64,000 bases of DNA from Cylindrospermopsis curvispora GIHE-G1 (GCF_014489415.1 NZ_CP060822.1:1838501-1902500), one strand, 5' to 3'. Positions 1 to 9,956 are shown, counted from the stretch's first letter. Notes: generated by a model from the letters alone, not told the origin. Numbers and translations: made by a program.

Positions 1-243
1 AGGGGTCTAATTAATACTTTACAACAAGCTGGATATGTGAATGTTAGTCGCGTTTCTCGTGGTGCGGGGGAACCGCTGGAAACAACCCATATTGTGGCCC
101 AACAGGGTGATAGTAACAGTGCGGAGTCTGTTCGTCAGGTTTTGGGTTTTGGTGAGGTACGGGTAGAAAGCACTGGTGATATTGGTTCTGACATTACTAT
201 TCAAGTGGGGAGGGATTGGTTGCGAAAGTCACAGGAATTTTAG
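1..243 (+). CDS. LCP (LytR-CpsA-Psr) family protein, C-terminal LytR_C domain, partial
   Basis: The reading frame is open from the first base, so only the last 80 residues are visible. They read like a LytR_C domain: a short helix (LINTLQQAGYVNV), a central THIVAQQGD strand, then an SAESVRQVLGFG helix and a closing ITIQVGRDW strand. LytR_C is found at the C-terminus of LCP proteins, which attach glycopolymers to the cell wall, and in some stand-alone cyanobacterial proteins. The catalytic LCP domain, if present, is upstream of the window. The domain call rests on pattern recognition of a short piece and is moderate. Confidence 0.55.
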   Translation, partial: RGLINTLQQAGYVNVSRVSRGAGEPLETTHIVAQQGDSNSAESVRQVLGFGEVRVESTGDIGSDITIQVGRDWLRKSQEF

Positions 244-264
244 GGCGATTGCGAAGCACTCCCT
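243..264 (+). repeat. Short dispersed repeat, copy 1 (about 22 bp)
   Basis: The stretch GGGCGATTGCGAAGCACTCC just after the first stop codon recurs near 17630-17651 (same orientation, GGCAATTGCGAAGCACTCAC) and at 22797-22818 (inverted). All three lie between genes. Small repeats of this kind are common in filamentous cyanobacteria. No function is visible. Confidence 0.5.
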
Positions 265-298
265 ACTGGAGATGATTAATACTGAGGGACTTTACTAA

Positions 299-1462
299 AT
301 GACTGACTATAGAGAAGAAATCATATCTGGAGAATCGGAAGAACTGGAATTTAAACGCTCCACCTCTCTACTAAAAGAAGCCACCCAGACTCTATGTGCT
401 TTTGCTAATCACAAAGGCGGCGTACTGTACTTTGGTATATCCGATGACGGAACCGTGGTTGGACAGATGGTAAGTAATGACACATTAAAAAACATTGCTA
501 ATACCATTAAGCTCAACACAGATCCCAAATTGTATCCCCAAGTGGAAAAAGTGGAGATTGAAGGCAAATCTTGTATTCGGGTATGCATTGAGCAGAGCCC
601 ATTAAAACCCCATGTTGCCTATGGTAGACCCTATATCCGGATTGGCCCCACCACCCAGCAGTTGGATCAGGAGCAGTACCGAATCCTGCTTCAGCAAAGA
701 ACCAACGGTTATGGCTTTGATTTCCAGCCTTGTCCTGGTGCCACTTTAGCAGATATAGATGAAACAAGCGTGCAAAGGTTCATGGAAACAGCCAATGTTG
801 TGCGTGACTTCAATCAGAATCTCTACCTACCAGTTGATCAGGTTATGGAAAAGCTGGATCTAGTCAAGAATGGCATAGTTAGCAATGCAGCAGTGCTTCT
901 TTTTGGAAAAAACCCCGCCCGCTTCTTTTTGACCCATTATGAGGTCAAGGTTGCAAGTTTTCCTACAGATACGGGTTATGATGAGATGACAAATAATCAT
1001 GAGTACACAGGTAATTTACTCGATACCTTTGGCAAGTCCATGGATTTCCTTTTGGGTAGCATAAGGAAATCCTATGGGAAGGGCGAACAACAAGGTGTTG
1101 AAATTCTTGAATTCCCCAGGTTGATGCTGCGGGAGGCGTTGGTCAATCTGATCGCCCACCGAGATTACCGTATGGATGTTAAATCCACCATCGAAGTCAG
1201 ACCCTCGTTTATTCTTTTCTACAACCCTGCTCAACTGTTTACGCCTACTATTACTATTGACGCTCTCAAGCGGCACCATCCATCCAGACCTGGTAATAAA
1301 TTAATCGCCAGAGTGTTTTATATGATGGGTTTGTTTGAGAACTGGGGTGGGGGCACACTCAAGATTATTGAAAGTGCTAGAGAAAGCACGGGTATAGACC
1401 CAGAGTTTGCCTTTGAAAATGGCATGTTTTCCTTGAAGATTTATCGAAAACCAGCCAGCTGA
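299..1462 (+). CDS. AlbA_2/Schlafen-type putative DNA-binding ATPase
   Basis: A 387-aa protein. The N-terminal 130 residues match the AlbA_2 (Schlafen-like) domain: E-x-LEFKRS near residues 16-21, then CAFANHKGGVLYFGISDDG (33-51). The C-terminal half has the LREALVNLIAHRDY helix and a following beta-rich part typical of the GHKL-like ATP-binding half of these proteins. They are annotated as transcriptional regulators or putative nucleic-acid-binding proteins; some related proteins act in defence islands. The ATG has GAGGG 12 nt upstream. The stop lies one base from the brxL stop, so the two genes converge with no room for a separate terminator. A role in the BREX locus is only inferred from position. 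Confidence 0.75.
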   Translation: MTDYREEIISGESEELEFKRSTSLLKEATQTLCAFANHKGGVLYFGISDDGTVVGQMVSNDTLKNIANTIKLNTDPKLYPQVEKVEIEGKSCIRVCIEQSPLKPHVAYGRPYIRIGPTTQQLDQEQYRILLQQRTNGYGFDFQPCPGATLADIDETSVQRFMETANVVRDFNQNLYLPVDQVMEKLDLVKNGIVSNAAVLLFGKNPARFFLTHYEVKVASFPTDTGYDEMTNNHEYTGNLLDTFGKSMDFLLGSIRKSYGKGEQQGVEILEFPRLMLREALVNLIAHRDYRMDVKSTIEVRPSFILFYNPAQLFTPTITIDALKRHHPSRPGNKLIARVFYMMGLFENWGGGTLKIIESARESTGIDPEFAFENGMFSLKIYRKPAS

Positions 1463-1463
1463 C

Positions 1464-3482
1464 CTAATCTACGGACAAGGCTTTAAATACAGCATCAACA
1501 GGGTCAGTGTAAAACGAAGTTTGGAATTTGGCAAACAATTCAGGAGGAACACTGGCAATATCTACTGCGCTGCTCATGGGTAAAAGAATACGTTTAGCAC
1601 CAGCATCAAATGCTACTTGTAAACTAGTAGCTAGGTTACTGACTGGTGTAATAGTACCACCTAGGGTCATTTCTCCCAAAATGACTAGTTGGGCTTGAAG
1701 ACTGCGTTTAAGAGTGGCGGAGCATAATGAGATGAGTAGAGCTAGTCCACTTTCTTGGGGAATTCCACTACCTTGCAGGTCTATTATTTGTAACAAAAAG
1801 TCCCAGTTAGTGGGAATAATACCGCTGCTCACTCGTTGGGAGTTGGCTTTAAAATAGTTCATGGCTATGTTTAAACTATCTTTGATTTTGGATGTGTTGG
1901 CCATTCCTGTGCGAGTTAGTTTACCGTTACCTATGACTGTTTGTAATTCCAGTTTGAAAGCGCCAATTACATTGCTATCTGTGGGACTGATGAAGTGAAG
2001 GTGACCGGGATTTAAAATATCTGGACTAATTAGGGTTGCTGCTCCCTGTTCTGGAACCGAAACAAACTGCTCTTCCATTGTTTCCAAATCAATGTAGCTA
2101 AAATGCACATCATAAAATTCCATGCCACCAATTTTTTTCAGCTGCTCTTTGATTCGCCTCCTTACTTTTAGGGCATATATTAAAGCATCCCGTACATCTT
2201 CCTTACTAAATGAGCCATCGGGAAAAATTAGTTTTAGCATGCCTGAAACTGTTTTGCGCACTGCTTGCACGTCTCTTTGTTTTAGATTATTACCAAGACG
2301 AAAGTATTTATCTAAGACATCAGCAAAACTACGTTTACGCATTTCCCGCAGCCATTCAGCTAAATAATCTACTATAAAACCATATTGATTGGTAAAGTTC
2401 TCCGGACTAAATTTGGGTACCTCCCACCCTGGTATATAGGCGTGAAATCGGTCAAAAAATGCCGTGTCTATCATCGCTTGGGGAAAGGGTGCCAGCAGAT
2501 GAGATGTTTTAACTAGGGATTCTACGCTATGATCAATGTTACCCACAAATACCATAGAAGCATTGGCACTAATTTCCGCTTTTCCTCGTGCGAAAGAGCC
2601 CGATGCCATATAATCTTTCATAATCTGCACACCATCATTATCATGAAAGCTGATTCCCGCAACTTCATCAAAAGCTACTACGTCGAATAAACCCACTAGT
2701 CCAATTCGACGGGTGGACATGTTGTAAAACAAATTGGCTACTGTGGTTTTACCTCCCGAAATCAGGATAGAATTGGGAGAAACTTCCTTATAAACATGAG
2801 ACTTACCCGTGGAGCGAGGTCCCAGTTCACAACTATTATAGTTGTTCTCGCACAAAGGTATCAATCTAGCTAGTAAGTGCCATTTTACTTCTTCTTTGAG
2901 GGTAGTTGGCTCAATTCCTGTGGATCTGATTAGAATATCAATCCATTCACTACGGGTAAAAGCTGAACGGGTACTAAATAGTTCCTCCATGTCTATTGTG
3001 GGCATTTGTACTGGTTTTAAACTACCCACAATAAAAGGGCTTGGTTTTGCTCCTGCTTCATACTCTAGTTGTAAAATGCACCAAATTCCACTACCCAATA
3101 ACTTGGAGTTGGTTTTGACAATCTCCGGACCTATGACTAGATTTTTTAGGCCTAGATTGGTTAATGTTCCCTGGTAAATATCATTCTTTTCATTTAATAT
3201 GACGCTAACTTGATCTATAACTGTAAAACGTCCTAACTCCCTAATTTTAGACTTTACTAGTTCTGCTTCATCTGGACGTACATAGTTTTGGGCAAGAATC
3301 TTTTTTACTCGCTCTACCCCTTCCTCAATAGTAGTTTCATCATCGGTAGCACAGTACATACCCAATAAATATTCCAACACATAAACGGGTACATTAGCAC
3401 CTTCCTTAATACGCTTGGTTAAATCCTTACGTACAACTTTTCCAGGATAATGGGTGTTAAGTTTGTGATTGAGGTCGTGCAT
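1464..3482 (-). CDS. brxL: BREX Lon-like AAA+ protein BrxL
   Basis: Last gene of the BREX operon. It has the conserved family start (DLNHKLNTHYPGKVVRKDLT, then GANVPVYVLEYLLG), a Walker A motif GPRSTGKSH, a Walker B-like VVAFDEVAG, and a C-terminal Lon-protease-like domain (QESGLALLISLCSA...GAKRILLP). The Lon serine position is kept (PQESG), but in my hand alignment the position of the Lon catalytic lysine is alanine (PVSNLAT), so peptidase activity is doubtful. In BREX, BrxL is an AAA+ ring protein needed for phage exclusion. The frame is open to 3530 (TTG) with another ATG at 3524. I chose the ATG at 3482 because homologues begin there; it gives 672 aa and a 22-bp gap from pglZ. The longer starts would overlap pglZ. 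Confidence 0.9.
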   Translation of the reverse strand: MHDLNHKLNTHYPGKVVRKDLTKRIKEGANVPVYVLEYLLGMYCATDDETTIEEGVERVKKILAQNYVRPDEAELVKSKIRELGRFTVIDQVSVILNEKNDIYQGTLTNLGLKNLVIGPEIVKTNSKLLGSGIWCILQLEYEAGAKPSPFIVGSLKPVQMPTIDMEELFSTRSAFTRSEWIDILIRSTGIEPTTLKEEVKWHLLARLIPLCENNYNSCELGPRSTGKSHVYKEVSPNSILISGGKTTVANLFYNMSTRRIGLVGLFDVVAFDEVAGISFHDNDGVQIMKDYMASGSFARGKAEISANASMVFVGNIDHSVESLVKTSHLLAPFPQAMIDTAFFDRFHAYIPGWEVPKFSPENFTNQYGFIVDYLAEWLREMRKRSFADVLDKYFRLGNNLKQRDVQAVRKTVSGMLKLIFPDGSFSKEDVRDALIYALKVRRRIKEQLKKIGGMEFYDVHFSYIDLETMEEQFVSVPEQGAATLISPDILNPGHLHFISPTDSNVIGAFKLELQTVIGNGKLTRTGMANTSKIKDSLNIAMNYFKANSQRVSSGIIPTNWDFLLQIIDLQGSGIPQESGLALLISLCSATLKRSLQAQLVILGEMTLGGTITPVSNLATSLQVAFDAGAKRILLPMSSAVDIASVPPELFAKFQTSFYTDPVDAVFKALSVD

Positions 3483-3504
3483 GGGGGGAGCTGGGTAAGG
3501 TTTA

Positions 3505-6123
3505 TTAAAAGTCGCCAAAATCATTGGCAATTCCGAGACTAATTCTCCATTTTTCTTTGACCAGTTCAGTTTGGTCTTCTTGATCTTTGATAATTAAGTA
3601 GCCTTCCGTGGGTGGAGAACTTGTGGTTATTAATAATCTTATCTCCATTTCTCGCTCTTGGATATGGGGACTAGTGCTATCTAGGTTGGTGGTGTACTCA
3701 TCCGTAATTTGAATATTACTTTGAAGGTCATACATGGCAACTGTAATTTTACGGGGACGCCATCTTCCTTGTACTGGCTCAGTTTGTAGTATTCTGACGG
3801 TAAATCGGTTATTGCTGACTCTTTTGTTAGTGCCAATTGTTTCTACTTCTACTTTGCGCGGTAGTCCTTCGTCACCTTTGGCTGATTTTTGCTGATAATA
3901 GATTACGGGGACGCAAATTTCCTGTAGGGATGCTCCTCCATGAACAAATCTTGCTCCTCCTCCCTGCACTGCAAATCTTAATGTCCCTCGGGGAACCGCT
4001 GCAAATACTTCCTCTTGAACATAGGGGAGTTTAAAATTCTGTAGGGTGTTATCATTCAGTTGTTTACTTGTTAGTAGATAACGACGTGTTTTCTCTAAGA
4101 TACATTGGTCCGATGGCATGACCAGTTTATCTCTTGGTTCAAGCCCAGGTCTTTGATATAAGAATCCATGGTCTGCTGTAATAATAACATTTTTTCCATT
4201 CAGGGAATTACAAATTTTTTTGACTAGTCTTAACAGGTCTTCAATAGCTGTTTGACAAGCCGAAAAAACATGAGATTCACTAGATGCTTGGTCACCAATG
4301 GCATCAATTACATTGTGATATATATAAATTAGTCTGTTGGGTTGTACTATTTTTTTGGCGTTTTCCGTATTCTTTGTTAATAGCTCTTTAGCTTCTATCA
4401 CTTTTGCTTGTACAGAGCTGTTTTGATTTAGTACGTTTTCCCTAGTCTTACTGCTTTTCGTACTCATGCTATCTACTAACACATCCTCACTATTTGGTAT
4501 TAATTCCAACTTAGATCCGGGTAGAAGAGCTGCCATTCCTAGACGGGTAATACTGGGTAAAACACCGAGAACTGGTTCTATTTGGATTTCTCCTCGTAAC
4601 TTCTGTTGGATTATTTCTACCAGTTCTTTGGCTACCTCATAGCGAAAAGCATCAGAAATAATAACAAATACTCTTTCTTTGTTATTTCGTTGCAGAATGG
4701 GTAACACATATCTACGGAAGAATCGCTGTTGGGGGGGGATATCCCTTAGTTCCCAGTTGCTATTCTTGCTGAGAACATTAGACCAGGAGGAACCGAGATT
4801 TTCCAAAAACCATTGGGTATAAAAGTTGTCTATATCTTCCATTAGTTCTTTAATAATATCCCCTAAAGATTGAGTACTGGCTAAAATGAAGTGGCGATAT
4901 TCTTGGTCGAACTTATATAGTTTTTCCGTATATTCTTGAAATAGAGGTTTGGGAGTTGACTCAAATCCTTTTGGATATTGTTGTTGTATTTCCCAAAGTG
5001 CGATCGCTGATTCTAGAGCTTGATAGACATATTTGTATTTAGAGTACCAAATCAACTCGGAACGAGGTTTTAACCATTGTTTCCAGGATTTTACTTCTAG
5101 GGGTACAGTTTCTGGAAGGGAGATTTGTGCAAAAGCAGTGCGGAGGGTTTTTACACAACTACGAATTAACACTTGGTCTATCACTTCAAAACTAGCAGAT
5201 CTGTATAGAATCTCTGGTGGTTCATTTTCGATGAGGTCAAATATTTGTAATTGTTCGCTAATTTCTTCACTGAGTTTTTGCCAACCTTCGCGATGTTTAT
5301 CATCGCGCATCCACTGGTCTATGAATGAGTAGGCTCGTTGTCCTGGTTTGATAATTTTATCTGCTATTTTTTCAGTTAATGGTGATTCTTTAATTAGGGT
5401 TCGTGAAGATGGGGTATTTAAGGATATACTAAAATGGGTAATGAGCAGATGGGTGAATAGCTTATTTAGGCTAGGAGTATTAGATGAGAAACCAGTGTAT
5501 TCTTCTACCACATCCCAAAAAGCTTGAGCGGAAACAAATCGCACAATATCTTGCCAGATAGGGTTATCAGACTCTAATAATCCTTTTAGTAATACTTCAC
5601 GAATTAAAAGATTACCATCAGGAACTTTTAAATTGACTAAAACCGAAAGCATGGCCAGTAGTAGTCCTTTTTCTTCCGTGTCGGGAGAAATAGCCATGGA
5701 TTGTAAATGACCTATCCGCTTTTTACAATTAAAGAATTTTTTGAGATATTGGCGAATAGTCTCTTCTAAAGAGCGATCGCGTAGACCCAGGTCAGCATAA
5801 ATTAGAGCTGCTGGGTCAGCGGAGAAGGTTAAACTGCTTTTTTCGATATCTAAGAGCCAGTTGTCTTGGGGTTCCGGTGGAGGAAAGGGGGCATAAAGTA
5901 AGAAATTTTGCTCAGGTTCTTCAATAAAGAGACGATATTTAAGAGTGAATGGGGTGTCACCCAGTTGAATTTTTTTGACATCATTTATTTCTAACTCCTC
6001 AAAAATACTGACAAATTGCCCATCTGGGTCATACCAAAATACAACTCGTCTTTGGTGGTGAGGCCAACGGGAATCTTCTTGAAATAGATTTTGCAGTAGG
6101 TTTTTGATACGTGTGATGTTCAT
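3505..6123 (-). CDS. pglZ: BREX alkaline-phosphatase-superfamily protein PglZ
   Basis: An 872-aa PglZ. The phosphatase-like core is visible as VFVIISDAFRYEVAKEL (about residue 485-500) and NVIITADHGFLYQRPG (about 645-660), the metal-binding D-A-x-R and DHG motifs of this superfamily. PglZ is a core BREX protein and partners with the methyltransferase PglX to produce self/non-self marking and exclusion. The N-terminal 450 residues are helical and not assigned here. The gene starts 20 bp after pglX and ends 22 bp before the likely brxL start, so co-transcription is very likely. No frameshift is seen. Confidence 0.92.
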   Translation of the reverse strand: MNITRIKNLLQNLFQEDSRWPHHQRRVVFWYDPDGQFVSIFEELEINDVKKIQLGDTPFTLKYRLFIEEPEQNFLLYAPFPPPEPQDNWLLDIEKSSLTFSADPAALIYADLGLRDRSLEETIRQYLKKFFNCKKRIGHLQSMAISPDTEEKGLLLAMLSVLVNLKVPDGNLLIREVLLKGLLESDNPIWQDIVRFVSAQAFWDVVEEYTGFSSNTPSLNKLFTHLLITHFSISLNTPSSRTLIKESPLTEKIADKIIKPGQRAYSFIDQWMRDDKHREGWQKLSEEISEQLQIFDLIENEPPEILYRSASFEVIDQVLIRSCVKTLRTAFAQISLPETVPLEVKSWKQWLKPRSELIWYSKYKYVYQALESAIALWEIQQQYPKGFESTPKPLFQEYTEKLYKFDQEYRHFILASTQSLGDIIKELMEDIDNFYTQWFLENLGSSWSNVLSKNSNWELRDIPPQQRFFRRYVLPILQRNNKERVFVIISDAFRYEVAKELVEIIQQKLRGEIQIEPVLGVLPSITRLGMAALLPGSKLELIPNSEDVLVDSMSTKSSKTRENVLNQNSSVQAKVIEAKELLTKNTENAKKIVQPNRLIYIYHNVIDAIGDQASSESHVFSACQTAIEDLLRLVKKICNSLNGKNVIITADHGFLYQRPGLEPRDKLVMPSDQCILEKTRRYLLTSKQLNDNTLQNFKLPYVQEEVFAAVPRGTLRFAVQGGGARFVHGGASLQEICVPVIYYQQKSAKGDEGLPRKVEVETIGTNKRVSNNRFTVRILQTEPVQGRWRPRKITVAMYDLQSNIQITDEYTTNLDSTSPHIQEREMEIRLLITTSSPPTEGYLIIKDQEDQTELVKEKWRISLGIANDFGDF

Positions 6124-6142
6124 GTGTTCATTTTCGTCTCTC

Positions 6143-9100
6143 TCAATTTTTCCATTGTGATGCTTTTTCTAAGTCAGCAATTTTAAGGTCAGTGCCCTCA
6201 TAGACTAGTCCTTTGAATTGACAGTAGTTATATGCTACACCATCATCTAAGTCTAGTTTAATTCGAGCATCAGCTAAATGTTGCAGTTTTTCTTGATATT
6301 CTGCTAGTTCTGACTGTTGGTCTTGTAATTCTTTGAGACGCTTGGTGGCAATTTTTTTATCTGCATTGTTAGTGCTGATTTCCAGTTGTTTTTGATATTT
6401 AGTGATTTCTCCTTGGAGTTTGATTTGTAATTCTAGGACATAGTCTGTGCGCATACGGGAAAGGGTATCTTCCTGGTAGCGGTGTAAATAGATTAAGGCA
6501 TTAAAGGCTCGTTTTTTCCCGCTAGTGAATAACCAGTATATGGGGCGTTTTTTATAGGTTTGGATATGGTCGGAGATAAATTCTTGTAGGAAGTAGCGTC
6601 GGATCCGTTCTCGTGGACTTTCTGAGTTTTTGATGGTGAGGGTGTCAGCAATGAATTTGAGGTTTGCACTCAGGTTATTTGGATCCCAGGCAATTTGCAG
6701 GAATTCTTCAAAACGAGTAAGGATGTCATTGGGGAAGTAGGTTTGATCTGTGATGGGGATTATGGCATCATTACTAGCTGGGAATTTTTGGTGTAGGGAT
6801 GGGTCGAATTTGCTTCCAGCGTGAATGATTCCGGGTTTGTCAAGGCTATATCTACCCATGATACAGCCAATTATGTAGGAAATGAGGGAGCGCATATCTC
6901 GTTGTGGGTCTGCGCGGTGGATGGTGACTTGGTCTTCTGGGACTTCTGGTGTGAGTTCTGTTTCTAGTCCGTAGGATTTTATCCAGTATCGGTTATTTTC
7001 TTCTTCTAGCAGTTGGAGTTGTCGAAATGCGGTTTCTGTGCGGTTTTGCCAATTGGTGAAGGATGTGGATATATTGGGGGAGTTTTCTCGCAGCAAGGGG
7101 TGGGTTTGGAAGTCCCAGGAGGTTTCAAAGTTATCCCAGTCTTCTCGAGCAATGTTAATCGCTTGTTCTATGGATTGATTAAAAACACTATCTTGTAGGG
7201 AGGTAATAATAGGTAGGTTAGCAACATTTCCTACTTGAAAACTAACAGTAGGATTCATGATTTCCATAAAATTGGCAATGACTTTACTGCATAGGAGTCC
7301 CACTAGGTTAATGATTATTTGAGAGTGCGGGAATATGGAAGATCCTTTAACATCAAAAATAAATCCTTTGGGCGAATATCTAACCGAAAAATATGAGGAA
7401 CTTACGGATGACCAAGTTATACTTTCTTGAAAATATTTATCTGTGTTTTGGGGACGGGATCTAGCTTTTAGTCCATGTTCAGTGCCAAAATTACGAATCT
7501 CGAAACCATCATTTTCCCAATTAACAACATATTCCTGATTGCCATACCATTTTCTAAATTCCCCGCCTTTATTATAGGGAAACCATTTTTTTCCAGATTT
7601 TTTTGCCGCTTCTCGGCTATCTAATCCAAAACCTATATTATTAATGTTAACTTCTGTCCATAATCTCAGAAATCTATCATTATTACCAGTTTGCAGTCCA
7701 ACACATGGGTTAGCAATATCATTCAGGGGTTTGGATTGTTGAAAAATCTCTAAAATCTTATCACTCACCCAATAGGCGATCGCACTTCCTGGAATTTTGG
7801 AGAAATTGACTTGATTAACTCCAGAATACCGATGTTTATTACTAATAAAGTTCCGCCGTTTGAGTTCAGAATCATTATAATCAACTAAACGGATATAAGT
7901 AGCTCTGTCATTTATAGGTTCTTTTTTATTAACAATAAAAGCTGTTGACTGAACAACTTCGCCACCAATCTCGGGAAAAGTTCGTGATCCCAGGTGAAGC
8001 ATCGAACTAATAGTATAGTTACTTAAAAAATATTTTCGTAATTCTTCATAGGTACTTAAAAACATCCATGACTGCTGATTAATTGCAGACATAAATCCAT
8101 AATTTTCCGTCATTTCTATGGTTCGTTCCATGAAACATGCAAATAAATCACCTTTACTCTTTGTGTAAAATTTATCGACAAAAGTTTTAATTGTCAAGTT
8201 AAAACTCCTATTCCCCATATAAGGAGGATTTGCCACCACCACCCAATACTGATTACTCAATAATTCAGCCTGATCAACTAAATGACGTAAAAAAACAACA
8301 AATTCCTGTTGAAAAAGAGGATTATCCAATGCTAAATCTGCCAATTGCTTTCTCAAAATCGTGCCATTAAAAGATGGCGGGGTAATCAAACTCCCTAAAT
8401 TATCTGCATCAGAAAAAGCCTCCATTAAAGGTTGCCAATCCTTCTCAACAACCCCTTGTATGGCTGGTAACTTATACCCCCGTGTACAGCGCACAGTTTT
8501 AATATTCAAAGTAGGAGCATTTTTAAAAACACGCTTATTTATAGCCCTTGCCTTCATTAAAACTGCAAAACTTGCTAACTGTACAGCTCTTTCATCTATG
8601 TCCAATCCATACAAATTATGAGTTAAGATCAGTCCGGGAATATCCTTTTCCAAATATCCCTGCTCCTTATAAATTTCCACCAACAAATCGAAAGCATAGA
8701 CCAAAATATGTCCACTCCCACAAGCTGGATCAATTACTGTTAACTCCTCCGGTGTTAAAGGAATTCCTGGACTTACCTTCTTGAAACTGGGGGGTGTTGG
8801 GTTCAATAATCCCAACAATGGAGCTGTGTCCCCTGATTGTTCTTCCCCACCCCTGATTTTCTCACCCTCCAAATAATAGGGCATTTTTTCCCGTAAATTT
8901 GATTGGGGGTGGTTTTCTAACCATAACCTGCCTAAACTATTTTCTACCATATACTGCACAATCCAACGAGGTGTGAATAGTTGGGTTGCTGCTGGTATAT
9001 CCTTAGCTTCTATCTTAGATTTGGCTCCAATTACCTGGTCTTTGCGCTCAGAAATATAAAATTGATATAGCCATCCCACTATTTCTATATCTTCCCAATC

Positions 9101-9781
9101 TTCCTGGGCAATTTCCTTCACCAGTCTCCCGACGATTGAATCTTGACCTAGTAGATTAACTGGCAAAAATAATGCTGGATATCCCGTATCAAATAAAGCT
9201 GGTACACTAGAAGACAAGGCCTGACACTGGGCTAATAATAATTGACGGTATAGATATTCATCCGGATTAGTCTGTTTACTTGCTAGATCCTCCCATTTTT
9301 TCAGGGTTTCTCGATTAATTCCAGCTATTTCTCCCGTATCTGCTATGGAATCCCTATCTCGCAAAATGTCCGGATCTACCAAACTGCGATCGCTACTACT
9401 TAACACCCTTCCGATATAGCCCTTAACCTCCATAAAGCGCAGTGCTACTAATCGGTTAAACCAGGTATAGGCAATTTCCTCAATCAGTATATCCAGAACA
9501 CTATCAGCTTGTTTAGTTAACTTTTTGTCTAAATTTTTAGATGCTTGTTGTTTTAATAAATATTCTATATGGGAATGTAGTTGTTGATATTGTTTAGCTT
9601 CCTCGCTATTGAGAGTTTGCTCCCCACTCAATAAACCTCCCGCAAAGGTCCTTTGGTCAGTAATGGTCTTTTCGGTAATGGTTTTTTCGGTAATGGTAAG
9701 TTGGGTAGCACGAGTGCTTACCTGTTCTTTTAGATGGTTCCGTGCCCAAATGGCAAAGTTTTTAATAGTGGTTCTATTCAT
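6143..9781 (-). CDS. pglX: BREX adenine-specific DNA methyltransferase PglX
   Basis: A 1212-aa class I N6-adenine methyltransferase. Motif I is VIDPACGSGHILVYAFDLL (about residue 350) and motif IV is VVVANPPYMGN (about 515-525). PglX methylates the host BREX site and is the self-marking enzyme. The C-terminal third has a coiled-coil-like stretch (about residues 1110-1190). Near the N-terminus a 15-bp micro-repeat gives TITEKTITEKTIT. A MITE-like repeat begins 14 bp upstream of the ATG and there is no clear Shine-Dalgarno sequence, so the native 5' leader has been replaced or displaced. The gene is separated from brxC by the RNase T2 gene and the repeat, which is unusual for a BREX operon. Confidence 0.93.
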   Translation of the reverse strand: MNRTTIKNFAIWARNHLKEQVSTRATQLTITEKTITEKTITDQRTFAGGLLSGEQTLNSEEAKQYQQLHSHIEYLLKQQASKNLDKKLTKQADSVLDILIEEIAYTWFNRLVALRFMEVKGYIGRVLSSSDRSLVDPDILRDRDSIADTGEIAGINRETLKKWEDLASKQTNPDEYLYRQLLLAQCQALSSSVPALFDTGYPALFLPVNLLGQDSIVGRLVKEIAQEDWEDIEIVGWLYQFYISERKDQVIGAKSKIEAKDIPAATQLFTPRWIVQYMVENSLGRLWLENHPQSNLREKMPYYLEGEKIRGGEEQSGDTAPLLGLLNPTPPSFKKVSPGIPLTPEELTVIDPACGSGHILVYAFDLLVEIYKEQGYLEKDIPGLILTHNLYGLDIDERAVQLASFAVLMKARAINKRVFKNAPTLNIKTVRCTRGYKLPAIQGVVEKDWQPLMEAFSDADNLGSLITPPSFNGTILRKQLADLALDNPLFQQEFVVFLRHLVDQAELLSNQYWVVVANPPYMGNRSFNLTIKTFVDKFYTKSKGDLFACFMERTIEMTENYGFMSAINQQSWMFLSTYEELRKYFLSNYTISSMLHLGSRTFPEIGGEVVQSTAFIVNKKEPINDRATYIRLVDYNDSELKRRNFISNKHRYSGVNQVNFSKIPGSAIAYWVSDKILEIFQQSKPLNDIANPCVGLQTGNNDRFLRLWTEVNINNIGFGLDSREAAKKSGKKWFPYNKGGEFRKWYGNQEYVVNWENDGFEIRNFGTEHGLKARSRPQNTDKYFQESITWSSVSSSYFSVRYSPKGFIFDVKGSSIFPHSQIIINLVGLLCSKVIANFMEIMNPTVSFQVGNVANLPIITSLQDSVFNQSIEQAINIAREDWDNFETSWDFQTHPLLRENSPNISTSFTNWQNRTETAFRQLQLLEEENNRYWIKSYGLETELTPEVPEDQVTIHRADPQRDMRSLISYIIGCIMGRYSLDKPGIIHAGSKFDPSLHQKFPASNDAIIPITDQTYFPNDILTRFEEFLQIAWDPNNLSANLKFIADTLTIKNSESPRERIRRYFLQEFISDHIQTYKKRPIYWLFTSGKKRAFNALIYLHRYQEDTLSRMRTDYVLELQIKLQGEITKYQKQLEISTNNADKKIATKRLKELQDQQSELAEYQEKLQHLADARIKLDLDDGVAYNYCQFKGLVYEGTDLKIADLEKASQWKN

Positions 9782-9795
9782 AACAAAAGTTGAAT

Positions 9796-9914
9796 AAGTA
9801 AGTGGGTGGAATTAAATATAAGATGAACGTAGGTTGGGTTGAAGTATGAAACCCAACACCCCCATGGGTCTCGTTACTCGACCCATCCTACAAATAATTG
9901 TGCATATCTACTTA
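9796..9914 (+). repeat. MITE-like dispersed repeat (family R1), copy a
   Basis: About 119 bp bounded by TAAGTAAG-type and CTACTTA-type inverted ends. The body contains GGAATTAAATATAAGATGAA, then GTAGGTTGGGTTGAAGTATG and CCCATCCTACAAATAATTGT. Near-full copies are at 20412-20538 and 34733-34846; partial copies are at 17688-17752 (inverted), 18933-18997 and 62530-62577 (inverted). No coding capacity. This copy sits directly before pglX. The internal GTTGGGTT...AACCCAAC pair can form a hairpin. Confidence 0.8.
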
Positions 9915-9935
9915 CTGGTTTTATTTTTGACTTTT

Positions 9936-9956
9936 CCCTGGTTGAAAACACCAGGG
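9936..9956. other. Inverted repeat downstream of the RNase T2 gene
   Basis: CCCTGGT and ACCAGGG form a 7-bp stem with a 7-nt loop, 38 bp after the RNase T2 stop. There is no T-run after the stem on the minus strand, so it is at best a weak or factor-dependent terminator. It could uncouple pglX from the upstream genes. Confidence 0.35.
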
